This document shows, in pieces, positions 9,384 to 16,853 of a stretch of DNA of 37,154 nt. The notes beneath the pieces are model-generated. The model was not told the origin of the DNA, made no database searches, and worked only from the letters and a program-made list of their open reading frames with translations. How positions within the stretch are numbered: the stretch's first letter is position 1; each line of letters opens with the position of its first letter. Position numbers and translations under genes: made by a program. This DNA comes from an uncultured Clostridium sp. (lineage in GTDB: Bacteria > Bacillota > Clostridia > TANB77 > CAG-508). The DNA lies in NCBI GenBank assembly GCA_948435735.1, contig CAOJGX010000018.1:1-37154 (forward strand), read 5' to 3'.

Positions 9384-9704
9384 ATGAAAGAATATAATTT
9401 AAAGGATAATACAGTAGGAACGAATTTGCCAGCACAATATGGAACATTGAGAAAAATAAAAAACTTTTTTCGTTTGGAACTAACTCCAAAAGAAGAAAAA
9501 GTATTAACAGAAGTGCATAATTTCCTATTTCAAGAAATTGAGTTTCCAGAATTAAGAGACTTTCTATATCAAGAAATTGATTTATCTGGTGTGAAAGATT
9601 TTTGGTGTCAAGACGTTAACTTTAAAGAAGTCAAAGACTTTTGGTGCCAAGATGTTGATTTTAAAGCAGTAAAAGATTTCTGGTTTCAAGAAATAAAATT
9701 TTAA
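9384..9704 (+). CDS. Small protein built of 13-residue repeats; unknown function
   Basis: A strong ribosome binding site (AAGGAGG, 9371-9377) fixes the ATG at 9384, giving 106 aa. I do not recognise the family. After an N-terminal region of about 45 residues, the rest is four and a half copies of a 13-residue unit of form F-(L/W)-(x)-Q-(E/D)-(I/V)-x-(F/L)-x-x-(L/V)-(R/K)-D, beginning with FLFQEIEFPELRD. Two central copies are almost identical at the DNA level (FWCQDV). The 13-residue period with Phe/Trp and acidic positions suggests repeated short helices or strands that form a docking or polymerising surface. No signal peptide or membrane segment is visible. It has its own promoter and a strong terminator, so it is an independent transcription unit. 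Confidence 0.8.
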   Translation: MKEYNLKDNTVGTNLPAQYGTLRKIKNFFRLELTPKEEKVLTEVHNFLFQEIEFPELRDFLYQEIDLSGVKDFWCQDVNFKEVKDFWCQDVDFKAVKDFWFQEIKF

Positions 9705-9711
9705 GAATACC

Positions 9712-9740
9712 AAAAAAACATCAGAAACTGATGTTTTTTT
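9712..9740 (+). terminator. Strong intrinsic terminator
   Basis: AAAAAAACATCAG and CTGATGTTTTTTT pair perfectly around AAA and end in a seven-T tract just after the repeat-protein gene. Confidence 0.92.
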
Positions 9741-9742
9741 GC

Positions 9743-9938
9743 TGTAGGGGCGATTATTAATCGCCCGTTTTTATGGCGTAATATTAATTGTTTTGGAATA
9801 TTTCATCATTTTAATTATTTATGGAATATCGGGATAAAATTAATTTTTTTCAATATTTAGAAATATTAATGTATTTAGAAATTTATATTGTTTTTCAGAA
9901 TTTATCTGGGGAACGGGCGATTGATAATCGCCCCTACA
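9743..9938. repeat. MITE-like element A bounded by 25-bp inverted repeats
   Basis: The left end (9743-9767) and the inverted right end (9914-9938) match at 24 of 25 positions. Each end is itself a hairpin with core GGGCGATTATYAATCGCCC. The same end sequence occurs singly at 26515-26539 and as a pair at 29030-29165. The AT-rich interior has no convincing gene. It looks like a non-autonomous repeat family. Confidence 0.75.
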
Positions 9939-9960
9939 ATTTTGTGGGGGGATTTTTTTG

Positions 9961-9989
9961 TTGCAAAATTAAAAATTATCTGATACAAT
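9961..9989 (+). promoter_or_regulatory. Promoter for recD2
   Basis: TTGCAA-N17-TACAAT lies just right of repeat element A and about 30 bases before the recD2 start. Confidence 0.65.
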
Positions 9990-10018
9990 CAAACAAACCA
10001 ATTTTATACGAGGTGACA

Positions 10019-12255
10019 ATGGAAATAGAAGGTCAAATAGAAGAATTTATCTATCAAAACGAAAATAATGATTATTCCATCGCAGTTTTTATGACAAAAG
10101 AAAACGAATTAGTGACAGTTGTTGGCTATTTGCCATTTATTGCCGTTGGAGATTATTTAAAATTATATGGAAAAATGGTGGTTCACCAAGAATATGGTGA
10201 ACAATTCAAAATCGAAACTTTTGAAAAAATTTTACCCCAAACAGCCGAAGCATTGGGAAAATATTTAGCAAGTGGCACAATCAAAGGAATTGGCCCTGCC
10301 ACTGCCAAAAAAATGATTGCTAAGTTTGGCGATGAAACCTTAAATATTCTTAAATTAGAACCATCAAAATTGGCTGAAATTAAAGGAATTACGAAAGAAA
10401 AAGCAATTGAGATTGGAGAAGAATTTAACCAAAAATGGGAAGTTTGGCAGATTGTTAGCTTTCTTGAAAACTTCGGAATTGGTGCTAACAATGCTAAAAA
10501 GGTGTACGATGCTTTAGGAAGAGAGGCTATTTCCAAAATTGAAGAAAATCCTTATATTTTAGTCGATATTGCCTATGGCGTGGATTTTAACAAAATCGAC
10601 AAAATAGCGTTGCAAATTGGAATTGCAGGAGATAGTGATGAACGTGTCAAAAGTGGCATTAAATATGCACTTTTGGTTGCTAGCTATAATGGAAATACGT
10701 GTGTTATCGAGGAGAATTTGGTTCAATATGTGGAGCAAATTTTAGAAGTGAATCGAGAAAATATCCAGAATAATTTGATTGCTTTAAATATGACCCAAGA
10801 AATTGTTATAGAAAAAAGAGGCGAAGAAGACTGGATTTATTTGTATCCTTTTTACAAAGCCGAAAAAAATATTAGTGACAGATTAGAGTTACTTAAAAAT
10901 TGTGAAAATGTTAAATATATCAAAAATTTTGAGAAAGAAATCAAAAATCAAGAAAAAAATATTGGTATTGAATTATCAGAAAAGCAATTTGAAGCAATCA
11001 AACAAGTCAACGAACATAATATTTCCATTATCACCCGGTGGACCGGGAACAGGGAAAACAACAATTATCAAATGTTTGATAGAAATTTATAAAAGTCATA
11101 AAAAGAAAATTGTTTTGTGTGCACCAACTGGTCGAGCGGCGAAGCGAATGTCAGAAACAACAGGCGAAGACGCAAAAACCATTCACAGATTGCTCGAAAT
11201 TGGCAAAATTGAAGACGACAAACTAGGCAGCATTGACAACGACATTTCCCCAATTGACAGCGATATTTTAGTCATTGATGAAATGTCAATGGTGGATATC
11301 TTTTTAATGAATTATCTGGTAAAAGCTGTGTATTTAGGAACGAAACTGGTATTTGTTGGTGATGTCAATCAGCTTCCATCGGTTGGCCCAGGAAGTATTT
11401 TGAAAGATTTAATTGAGAGTGAGAAATTTGCCACAGTGGCTTTAAATAAGATTTTTAGGCAGGCTGCTAAAAGTAAGATTATTGTCAATTCGCACGAAGT
11501 CAATAAAGGCAATAGTTTTATTGGAAAAAAGGCCTATTGTGAGGATGCAGAAGAGGATTTTTTCTATGTCAATGAGGCTGTGCAAGACAGGATGTTAGAG
11601 CAAGTTATCAGCCTTAGTAATGGGCGTTTGAAAAATTATGGGGACTATGATTTTATTGAAAATATTCAAATTTTAACACCAACGAAAAAAGGAAAGTTGG
11701 GAACCAAAGAATTAAATAAAAATCTGCAAAATATATTAAATCCCAAAACTGATAACATGCAAAATAAAACCTATGGAGATATTGAATTTCGCGAAGGGGA
11801 CCGTGTGATGCAAATTAAAAATAATTATGATATTTATTGGGAAAAGCGAAAAGTCAAAACAGATTTTGGTTCTGACCATGGAAGTGGTGTTTTTAATGGA
11901 GAATTAGGTATTATTACGAAAATTGACCAGACCAATAAAAACATAGCGGTCGAATTTGATGATGGAAAGCTTGCTTGGTATACCTTTTCGGAATTGGACC
12001 AATTGGAACATGCGTATGCCATCACAATTCATAAGGCACAACGGAAGCGAGTTTGATGTTGTGATTTTGGTTGTACCACAGGCGTCAAGTATGCTTTTGA
12101 CACGAAATTTATTGTATACGGGAATGACGAGAGCTAAAAAGCTTCTTATTATAATAGGAAATAAAAATTTGATTGAGTGTATGATTGATAATTATGAAAT
12201 GAAAAAAAGGAATACGGGGTTGAAATATAAGATGTTGGATAGTAAGGAAGAATAG
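10019..12255 (+). CDS. recD2: RecD2 (YrrC-type) SF1B 5'-3' DNA helicase, requiring two +1 shifts at CGG
   Basis: The start at 10019 gives MEIEGQIEEFIYQNENNDY. An in-frame GTG at 10013 is an alternative. The gene lies in three frames: 10019-11035, 11037-12041 and 12043-12255. With one base skipped at CGG 11036 and one at CGG 12042, a single 744-aa protein results. It has the RecD2 N-terminal OB and helix-hairpin-helix regions (GIGPATAKKMIAKFG), Walker A restored as ITGGPGTGKTT, Walker B (VIDEMSMVD), FVGDVNQLPSVGPG, a motif restored as IHKAQGSEFD, and LLYTGMTRAKKLL. The family unwinds DNA in repair and recombination. No motif is lost and no other lesion is seen, which argues against a decayed pseudogene. 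Confidence 0.88.
11036..11038 (+). other. Recoding site 2: CGG at the Walker A motif of recD2
   Basis: Context is ATC ACC CGG TGG ACC. Skipping C gives ACC GGT GGA CCG GGA, that is T-G-G-P-G, the exact helicase Walker A consensus. Reading CGGT as Arg would instead give T-R-G-P-G, so Gly fits better. In the unshifted frame a stop comes at 11090-11092. Confidence 0.85.
12042..12044 (+). other. Recoding site 3: CGG in the C-terminal helicase motif of recD2
   Basis: Context is GCA CAA CGG AAG CGA GTT TGA. Skipping C gives CAA GGA AGC GAG TTT, that is Q-G-S-E-F, matching the conserved HKSQGSEF motif of SF1B helicases. Without the shift, translation stops at once. Confidence 0.85.
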
Positions 12256-12286
12256 AATTTTGTCGAAATTTGACGATTGAAAAGAG

Positions 12287-12315
12287 TAGACAAACGTAAA
12301 TTATGGCTGTAAAAT
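12287..12315 (+). promoter_or_regulatory. Promoter of small-peptide mRNA, copy 1
   Basis: TAGACA-N17-TAAAAT. The same boxes and spacing appear in copy 2. The -35 and -10 are conserved, while two of the three copy differences fall in the spacer. Confidence 0.55.
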
Positions 12316-12405
12316 ATCTTTTAAACAAGAATTTGATAATTAAGCAGATGTGGTTGCCACTTTTAATTCACAACTTACTGAGTTGTAGAAAGTGAGGTGG
12401 TGTTT

Positions 12406-12507
12406 ATGGAATTTATCTTAATATTATTATACATAGCAGGGATTTCCCTGACCATAAATTTAGCCTTAATGACAATAATACTAATACATATTATGAATAA
12501 GGAATAA
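12406..12507 (+). CDS. Putative type I toxin, 33-aa hydrophobic peptide, copy 1
   Basis: ATG at 12406 is preceded by AGGTGG (12395-12400). The 33-residue product begins MEFILILLYIAGIS, is one hydrophobic helix, and ends in a short polar tail (MNKE). That is the typical shape of membrane-acting type I toxins and holin-like peptides. I do not recognise the exact family. The identical peptide is encoded by copy 2. The antisense promoter, bidirectional hairpin and long-range mRNA pairing support the toxin reading. A short membrane protein of other function is the alternative. Confidence 0.65.
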   Translation: MEFILILLYIAGISLTINLALMTIILIHIMNKE

Positions 12508-12551
12508 AAAAACAATACACATCTTTCGCTTTGCCCCGACTGATGTGTATT
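12506..12551 (-). terminator. Hairpin terminator of antisense RNA 1
   Basis: AATACACATC (12514-12523) pairs with GATGTGTATT (12542-12551). On the minus strand the hairpin is followed by seven Ts. On the plus strand it is followed by ACATTTTT, so it may also end the toxin mRNA weakly. Confidence 0.8.
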
Positions 12552-12594
12552 ACATTTTTAAGTGGCAACCACGTTTGTGGAATTGTCATTTCTT
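12508..12594 (-). ncRNA. Predicted antisense antitoxin RNA, copy 1
   Basis: Inferred from the minus-strand promoter at 12601-12629 and the terminator at 12506-12551. The RNA of about 85-90 nt would be complementary to the toxin mRNA 3' region, including its 3' pairing arm. The layout resembles 3'-overlapping type I pairs such as txpA/RatA. The endpoints are estimates. Confidence 0.6.
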
Positions 12595-12600
12595 GTTTTT

Positions 12601-12629
12601 ATTATACAACAGTTGTAGTGCAAAGTCAA
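12601..12629 (-). promoter_or_regulatory. Antisense promoter, copy 1
   Basis: On the minus strand: TTGACT, 17 bases, TATAAT. This is among the closest matches to consensus in the window. Confidence 0.8.
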
Positions 12630-12680
12630 GTTTTTTATTTAAAATATAAATTTTTGTCGAAATTTGACGATTGAAAAGAG

Positions 12681-12709
12681 TAGACAAATGTAAATTATGG
12701 TTGTAAAAT
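12681..12709 (+). promoter_or_regulatory. Promoter of small-peptide mRNA, copy 2
   Basis: TAGACA-N17-TAAAAT, identical boxes to copy 1. Confidence 0.55.
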
Positions 12710-12799
12710 ATCTTTTAAACAAGAATTTGATAATTAAGCAGATGTGGTTGCCACTTTTAATTCACAACTTACTGAGTTGTAGAAAGTGAGGTGGTGTTT

Positions 12800-12901
12800 A
12801 TGGAATTTATCTTAATATTATTATACATAGCAGGGATTTCCCTGACCATAAATTTAGCCTTAATGACAATAATACTAATACATATTATGAATAAGGAATA
12901 A
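12800..12901 (+). CDS. Putative type I toxin, 33-aa hydrophobic peptide, copy 2
   Basis: This encodes the same 33 residues as 12406-12507, with the same AGGTGG ribosome binding site. Both copies are intact, so the duplication is recent or selected. Confidence 0.65.
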   Translation: MEFILILLYIAGISLTINLALMTIILIHIMNKE

Positions 12902-12945
12902 AAAAACAATACACATCTTTCGCTTTGCCCCGACTGATGTGTATT
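12900..12945 (-). terminator. Hairpin terminator of antisense RNA 2
   Basis: Same 10-bp stem and minus-strand seven-T tract as copy 1. Confidence 0.8.
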
Positions 12946-12988
12946 ACATTTTTAAGTGGCAACCACGTTTGTGGAATTGTCATTTCTT
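12902..12988 (-). ncRNA. Predicted antisense antitoxin RNA, copy 2
   Basis: Inferred as for copy 1. The predicted RNA is identical within the region it covers, so cross-regulation between copies is expected. Confidence 0.6.
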
Positions 12989-12994
12989 GTTTTT

Positions 12995-13023
12995 ATTATA
13001 CAACAGTTGTAGTGTAAAGTCAA
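12995..13023 (-). promoter_or_regulatory. Antisense promoter, copy 2
   Basis: TTGACT-N17-TATAAT on the minus strand. The one C/T difference from copy 1 lies in the spacer. Confidence 0.8.
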
Positions 13024-13050
13024 GTTTTTTATTTAAAATATAAATTTTTG

Positions 13051-13078
13051 TCATAAAACTGGCCCTCACGAATACGAT
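13051..13078 (+). promoter_or_regulatory. Possible sigma-E promoter for spoIVA
   Basis: TCATAAA, 13 bases, then AATACGAT resembles the mother-cell sigma-E boxes (ATA-type -35, CATACANT-like -10). It lies 33 bases before the start. The match is imperfect. The call rests partly on spoIVA being a sigma-E gene in model Firmicutes. Confidence 0.45.
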
Positions 13079-13111
13079 GGAGTAAAGATGTACTTAGGAG
13101 GGAGTATTTTT

Positions 13112-14590
13112 ATGGAAAACTTTGAAATATATGAAGATATCAAAAACAGAACGGATGGGGATATTTATATTGGTGTGGTGGGGCCTGTCCGAACAGGAAA
13201 GTCAACGTTTATTAAGAAATTTATGGAGTTATTAGTATTACCTAATATTGATAACGATTACAAAAGAGAAAGAGCCATTGACGAGCTTCCACAAAGCGCT
13301 GGTGGCAGAACCATTATGACGACAGAACCCAAATTTATTCCAAATGAAGCAATTGAAATTAACTTAAATGATAATGTCAAAATGCGAACTAGATTAGTGG
13401 ATTGCGTTGGTTATTTGGTCAATAATGCATTAGGTTATTTAGAAGATGACACCCCACGTATGGTAAAAACGCCATGGTCTGATACCGAAATGCCATTTGA
13501 AACAGCTGCTGAACTTGGCACGAAAAAAGTCATTGTGGAACATTCTACAGTGGGTATTGTTATCACAACGGATGGAAGCATTACAGATATTCCACGTGAA
13601 GATTATGAGGGCCCAGAAGAACGCGTAATTAGCGAATTAAAAGAATTAAACAAACCATTCATTATTTTAATGAATTGTCAAAATCCATATGATGAATATA
13701 GCTTGAATTTAGCAGGTCAAATGGCTGAAAAGTATCAAACACCAGTTATGCCAATTAACTGTGAAAACCTAAATTTGGAAGATATCAACAGCATTTTCTC
13801 TAAATTATTGTATGAATTTATGATTGACAAAATCAATATTCGTTTCCCAAGATGGATTAATGGTTTAGAAAGCGGAAACGATTTGAAAAGTATGTTGTTT
13901 GATAAAGTCAAAGAGACTTTTGAAGGCACCAAACGTTTAAAAGATGTGAATGATAATTATGCGAAATTAGAAGAATGCGAAGAAATCAAAAAAGTCAATG
14001 TGGAAGAAATCAATCTAGGAAATGGTGTTGTAACCATTGGCATTGAGTTACAAGATAGCTTATTCTACAATACATTGACAGAATTAACAGGAGTCGATAT
14101 CAAAAATGAAGGTGAGTTATTTTCGTGCATTACTTCACTTGCCAGTGCGAAAAAAGAATATGATAAAATGGCGTATGCGTTGCATGAGGTCAACGAAAAA
14201 GGCTATGGTATTGTATCTCCGGGAATTGATGATTTGATTTTAGAAGAACCAGAAATTGTGAAACAAGGGCAAAAATATGGTGTCAAATTAAAGGCAAAAG
14301 CGCCATCAATTCATATGATTAAAATTGACACAGAAACTGAAGTTTCACCAATTGTAGGAAGTGAAAAACAGTCAGAGGATTTAGTCAAATATTTACTTTC
14401 TGAATTTGAAAGTGATCCAAAGAAAATTTGGGAATCCAATATTTTTGGAAAAAGTTTGCATGAACTTGTCAATGAAGGCTTGCAAAATAAATTATCTAGA
14501 ATGCCAGAAGATGCACAAGGAAAATTGCAAGAAACCTTGCAAAGAATTGTTAATGAAGGTAGCGGCGGATTGATTTGTATTATTTTATAG
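13112..14590 (+). CDS. spoIVA: Stage IV sporulation protein A, spore coat ATPase
   Basis: The start at 13112 (MENFEIYEDI, with AGGAGG upstream) gives exactly 492 aa, the same length as the Bacillus subtilis protein. SpoIVA polymerises on the forespore surface using ATP and forms the base layer of the spore coat. Walker A is GPVRTGKST with Lys30, the position known to be needed for ATP hydrolysis in B. subtilis. RLVDCVGY follows as the Walker B region, and the conserved C-terminus ends GGLICIIL. Its presence implies an endospore-forming organism. It is monocistronic and ends at a clear terminator. All six CGG triplets inside the gene are out of frame. Confidence 0.97.
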   Translation: MENFEIYEDIKNRTDGDIYIGVVGPVRTGKSTFIKKFMELLVLPNIDNDYKRERAIDELPQSAGGRTIMTTEPKFIPNEAIEINLNDNVKMRTRLVDCVGYLVNNALGYLEDDTPRMVKTPWSDTEMPFETAAELGTKKVIVEHSTVGIVITTDGSITDIPREDYEGPEERVISELKELNKPFIILMNCQNPYDEYSLNLAGQMAEKYQTPVMPINCENLNLEDINSIFSKLLYEFMIDKINIRFPRWINGLESGNDLKSMLFDKVKETFEGTKRLKDVNDNYAKLEECEEIKKVNVEEINLGNGVVTIGIELQDSLFYNTLTELTGVDIKNEGELFSCITSLASAKKEYDKMAYALHEVNEKGYGIVSPGIDDLILEEPEIVKQGQKYGVKLKAKAPSIHMIKIDTETEVSPIVGSEKQSEDLVKYLLSEFESDPKKIWESNIFGKSLHELVNEGLQNKLSRMPEDAQGKLQETLQRIVNEGSGGLICIIL

Positions 14591-14594
14591 AAGT

Positions 14595-14623
14595 GAAAGG
14601 ACCTTATTTTAAGGTCTTTTTTG
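14595..14623 (+). terminator. Terminator after spoIVA
   Basis: AAAGGACCTTA pairs with TAAGGTCTTTT (one G-T pair) around three Ts, ending in a T tract. Confidence 0.88.
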
Positions 14624-14702
14624 CGTATTAAATAAAATTTTGTAAAAAAGTAGATTTTTTTTTCATTGTGTGATATAACATAGAAAATAAAGGAGAAAAC
14701 CA

Positions 14703-15608
14703 ATGGACAAAAAAGTAGCGGTACTGATTTCAACCTATAATGGAAAAAAATATTTAAAAGAACAGTTGGATTCGATTCTTAACCAAACCTATCCAAACAT
14801 AGAAATTGTTATTCGTGACGATGGTTCGACTGATTCAACGCTTGAGTTGGTGAAAGAATACCAAGAAAAATATTCCAATATTTGCCTAAAAGAAGGAACG
14901 AATATTGGTTTTATCAAGAGTTTTTTCAAATTATTAGAAATGGCTGATGCAGATTATTATGCGTATTGCGACCAAGATGATATCTGGCTTGAAAATAAAA
15001 TAGAATTAGCAGTCAATGCCTTGAATCAAGCCGATAATACAAAGCCAAATATGGTATTTGGTAATGCAGATTATTATGATGAAGATATGAATTTTATGAG
15101 CAAAGGTGAAGAACATAAGACGTATTCTTTTAAAAATTCTTTGTATGAATGTGTTGCCCAAGGGATGACAATGACCATTAATCATGTCGCCAAAGAAATG
15201 ATTATCGAAAATATTCCCGAAAAATGCTTATTTCATGATTGGTGGACCTATATGATTTGTAGTGGTTTAGGCACGGTTTTATACAACGATGAAACCGTTG
15301 TTAAATATCGCCGATTTCAGAAAAATGCAACGGCAGAAGGCCAAAGTATTTTAAAGATATTTTTATGGAGAATTGAAAAATTAGTGACAGATAATGGCAT
15401 GAAAGACATCAAAATACAACAACAAGAATATAAAAAAATGTTTTATGAAAAGTTATCCGAGGAAAATCAGAAAATTTTAGATATGTTTGTGCAAGACAAC
15501 TACAGTTTTTTTAAAGCTGTGAAAAAAGCATGTTATCCACAAAAATTAAGAAGAAAAGTGATTGACGATTTAATGATTCGAGTTTTATTTATATTAGGAG
15601 TATTGTAA
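14703..15608 (+). CDS. GT2 family glycosyltransferase (rhamnosyltransferase-like)
   Basis: This 301-aa protein has a classic GT-A start, VLISTYNGKKYLKEQLDSI, then RDDGSTDST and the metal-binding region YCDQDDIW. The last motif is common in rhamnosyl- and related transferases of surface polysaccharides. It lacks membrane segments, so it acts at the cytoplasmic face on lipid-linked intermediates. AAGGAG precedes the ATG. The next gene (flippase) begins at the base after its stop codon, so the two are translationally close. Donor and acceptor sugars are unknown. Confidence 0.85.
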   Translation: MDKKVAVLISTYNGKKYLKEQLDSILNQTYPNIEIVIRDDGSTDSTLELVKEYQEKYSNICLKEGTNIGFIKSFFKLLEMADADYYAYCDQDDIWLENKIELAVNALNQADNTKPNMVFGNADYYDEDMNFMSKGEEHKTYSFKNSLYECVAQGMTMTINHVAKEMIIENIPEKCLFHDWWTYMICSGLGTVLYNDETVVKYRRFQKNATAEGQSILKIFLWRIEKLVTDNGMKDIKIQQQEYKKMFYEKLSEENQKILDMFVQDNYSFFKAVKKACYPQKLRRKVIDDLMIRVLFILGVL

Positions 15609-16853
15609 ATGACAAACGAGAGAAAAATATTTTTGAAAAATTTTATATGGAATATTATGGGAACTGGGCTGAATTCTTTTAATTCGCTGTTTTTCTTAAT
15701 TATTGTGACAAGAATCAATGGCATCAACGATGCTGGCATTTTCTCGATTGCCTATTCAACAGCACTTATTTTGTACACAATTGGTTTATATTCAGGTAGA
15801 CTTTGCCAAGTAACGGATATTGAAAATAAAGTAAAAGACAAGGATTACATTGTAAACAGAATAATAACCTGTATTCTGATGATAATAATAGCAATTATAT
15901 TTGTTGTCATAAAACAATATTCTCCATATAAAATGGGAGTTTTTGTGTTACTATGTGTTTATAAAGCAACCGAGGCATTTAGCGAAATTTTATATGGAAT
16001 TATGCAGAAAAGTGACTTGTTATATCGATCAGGTCAATCACTTACCATAAAATCTTTGGGTGGTTTGCTGATATTTTTTATCATCGATTATGTGACACAC
16101 AATTTGATTTTTGCATGTAGTGCAATTATTGTGCTCAATATTATTACAATTTTAATTTTTGATTGTATCATGGTTTGTAAAAAATTAATTGATTTTAATA
16201 CAAACGTTAATATGACAAATGTTTGGCACATTTTCAAAACGGAATTCTTTGTGTTTGCCAATTCGTTTGCAGGAATTTATGTATTAAATGCCCCTAAATA
16301 TGCCATAGATAGCTATTTGACAGAAGATATCCAAGCTATTTTTGGCTATATTATGATGCCAGCAACTGTGATTACGTTATTTACGCAGTTTGTTTTTATG
16401 CCTTACTTAAATCAAATGAGACAAATGTATGAACAAAAGCAAATAAAGGCCTTGGAAGGAATTGCTTTTAAAATAAAAATGGCAGTATTAGCCTTTGGTA
16501 TTTTTGCAACTGTGGCCGCCTTTGTGATAGGCCCAGAAGTGCTAAGCCTTATTTATGGAGAAGAATTGAGACCATATCGCATGAATTTAACTATTATTCT
16601 TGCTTCGTATATTATGTACGGAATTTCGTACGTAAACTTAGTATTATTGACAACCACGCGAGATACGTTTGTACAATTTGTTGTATATGCTATCACAATG
16701 GTAGTGGCGTTTATTGGTTCCAATCTACTCGTGCAAAATTTACAGATTAATGGTGCTACCATTTCGTGTGCTGTTACGTTGGGGGTGCAATTTGTGTTGT
16801 ATACGATTGTGACGAAAGTGATTTTTAGAAGAATAGAAAGGAGTTTATCATGA
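15609..16853 (+). CDS. Polysaccharide flippase (Wzx/MOP superfamily)
   Basis: This 414-aa polytopic protein has around 11-12 hydrophobic segments and no large soluble domain. The start FLKNFIWNIMGTGLNSFNSLFFLIIVTRINGI is typical of oligosaccharide flippases that move undecaprenyl-linked repeat units across the membrane. It sits between a glycosyltransferase and galE. Its last codons overlap the galE start by four bases (ATGA), indicating one operon. No Wzy polymerase is seen next to it, unless the polytopic protein at 20650 serves in the pathway. Confidence 0.85.
   Translation: MTNERKIFLKNFIWNIMGTGLNSFNSLFFLIIVTRINGINDAGIFSIAYSTALILYTIGLYSGRLCQVTDIENKVKDKDYIVNRIITCILMIIIAIIFVVIKQYSPYKMGVFVLLCVYKATEAFSEILYGIMQKSDLLYRSGQSLTIKSLGGLLIFFIIDYVTHNLIFACSAIIVLNIITILIFDCIMVCKKLIDFNTNVNMTNVWHIFKTEFFVFANSFAGIYVLNAPKYAIDSYLTEDIQAIFGYIMMPATVITLFTQFVFMPYLNQMRQMYEQKQIKALEGIAFKIKMAVLAFGIFATVAAFVIGPEVLSLIYGEELRPYRMNLTIILASYIMYGISYVNLVLLTTTRDTFVQFVVYAITMVVAFIGSNLLVQNLQINGATISCAVTLGVQFVLYTIVTKVIFRRIERSLS

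Larger units (their letters stand above)
12350..12572 (+). promoter_or_regulatory. Long-range pairing arms enclosing small ORF 1
   Basis: GTGGTTGCCACTT (12350-12362) in the 5' leader is perfectly complementary to AAGTGGCAACCAC (12560-12572) in the 3' region. It would close the mRNA into a loop around the 33-codon ORF. A short ACAACT/AGTTGT hairpin lies before the ribosome binding site. End-to-end pairing that blocks translation is a known feature of type I toxin mRNAs. Confidence 0.65.
12259..12652. repeat. Tandem module copy 1 (394 bp)
   Basis: Copy 1 of a module repeated with an offset of exactly 394 bp. I see only three substitutions between the copies (C to T at 12295, 12307 and 12621). 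Each copy carries a promoter, a small hydrophobic ORF, a hairpin and an antisense promoter. Confidence 0.9.
12744..12966 (+). promoter_or_regulatory. Long-range pairing arms enclosing small ORF 2
   Basis: Arms at 12744-12756 and 12954-12966 are the same 13-bp complementary pair as in copy 1. Confidence 0.65.
12653..13046. repeat. Tandem module copy 2 (394 bp)
   Basis: Second copy, directly abutting the first, with all elements conserved. Confidence 0.9.

Noticed and set aside
9821-10018. N-terminal extension of RecD2 upstream of 10019
   Set aside because: The extra residues fall in repeat element A and the promoter, do not resemble RecD2, and lack a ribosome binding site.
11034-11036. CCC run as a homopolymer sequencing error in recD2
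   Set aside because: A single-site error is possible, but the other five sites are not in C runs and share the same CGG codon phase. A random indel would not choose the base before a Gly codon six times. Raw reads are still needed to exclude a systematic error.
10019-12255. recD2 as an ordinary pseudogene
   Set aside because: All helicase motifs are intact, there are no in-frame stops once the two bases are skipped, and both breaks follow the CGG rule.
12259-13046. CRISPR array or IS remnant
   Set aside because: There are only two 394-bp units without spacers, and no transposase. The internal promoters and ORF explain the structure better.
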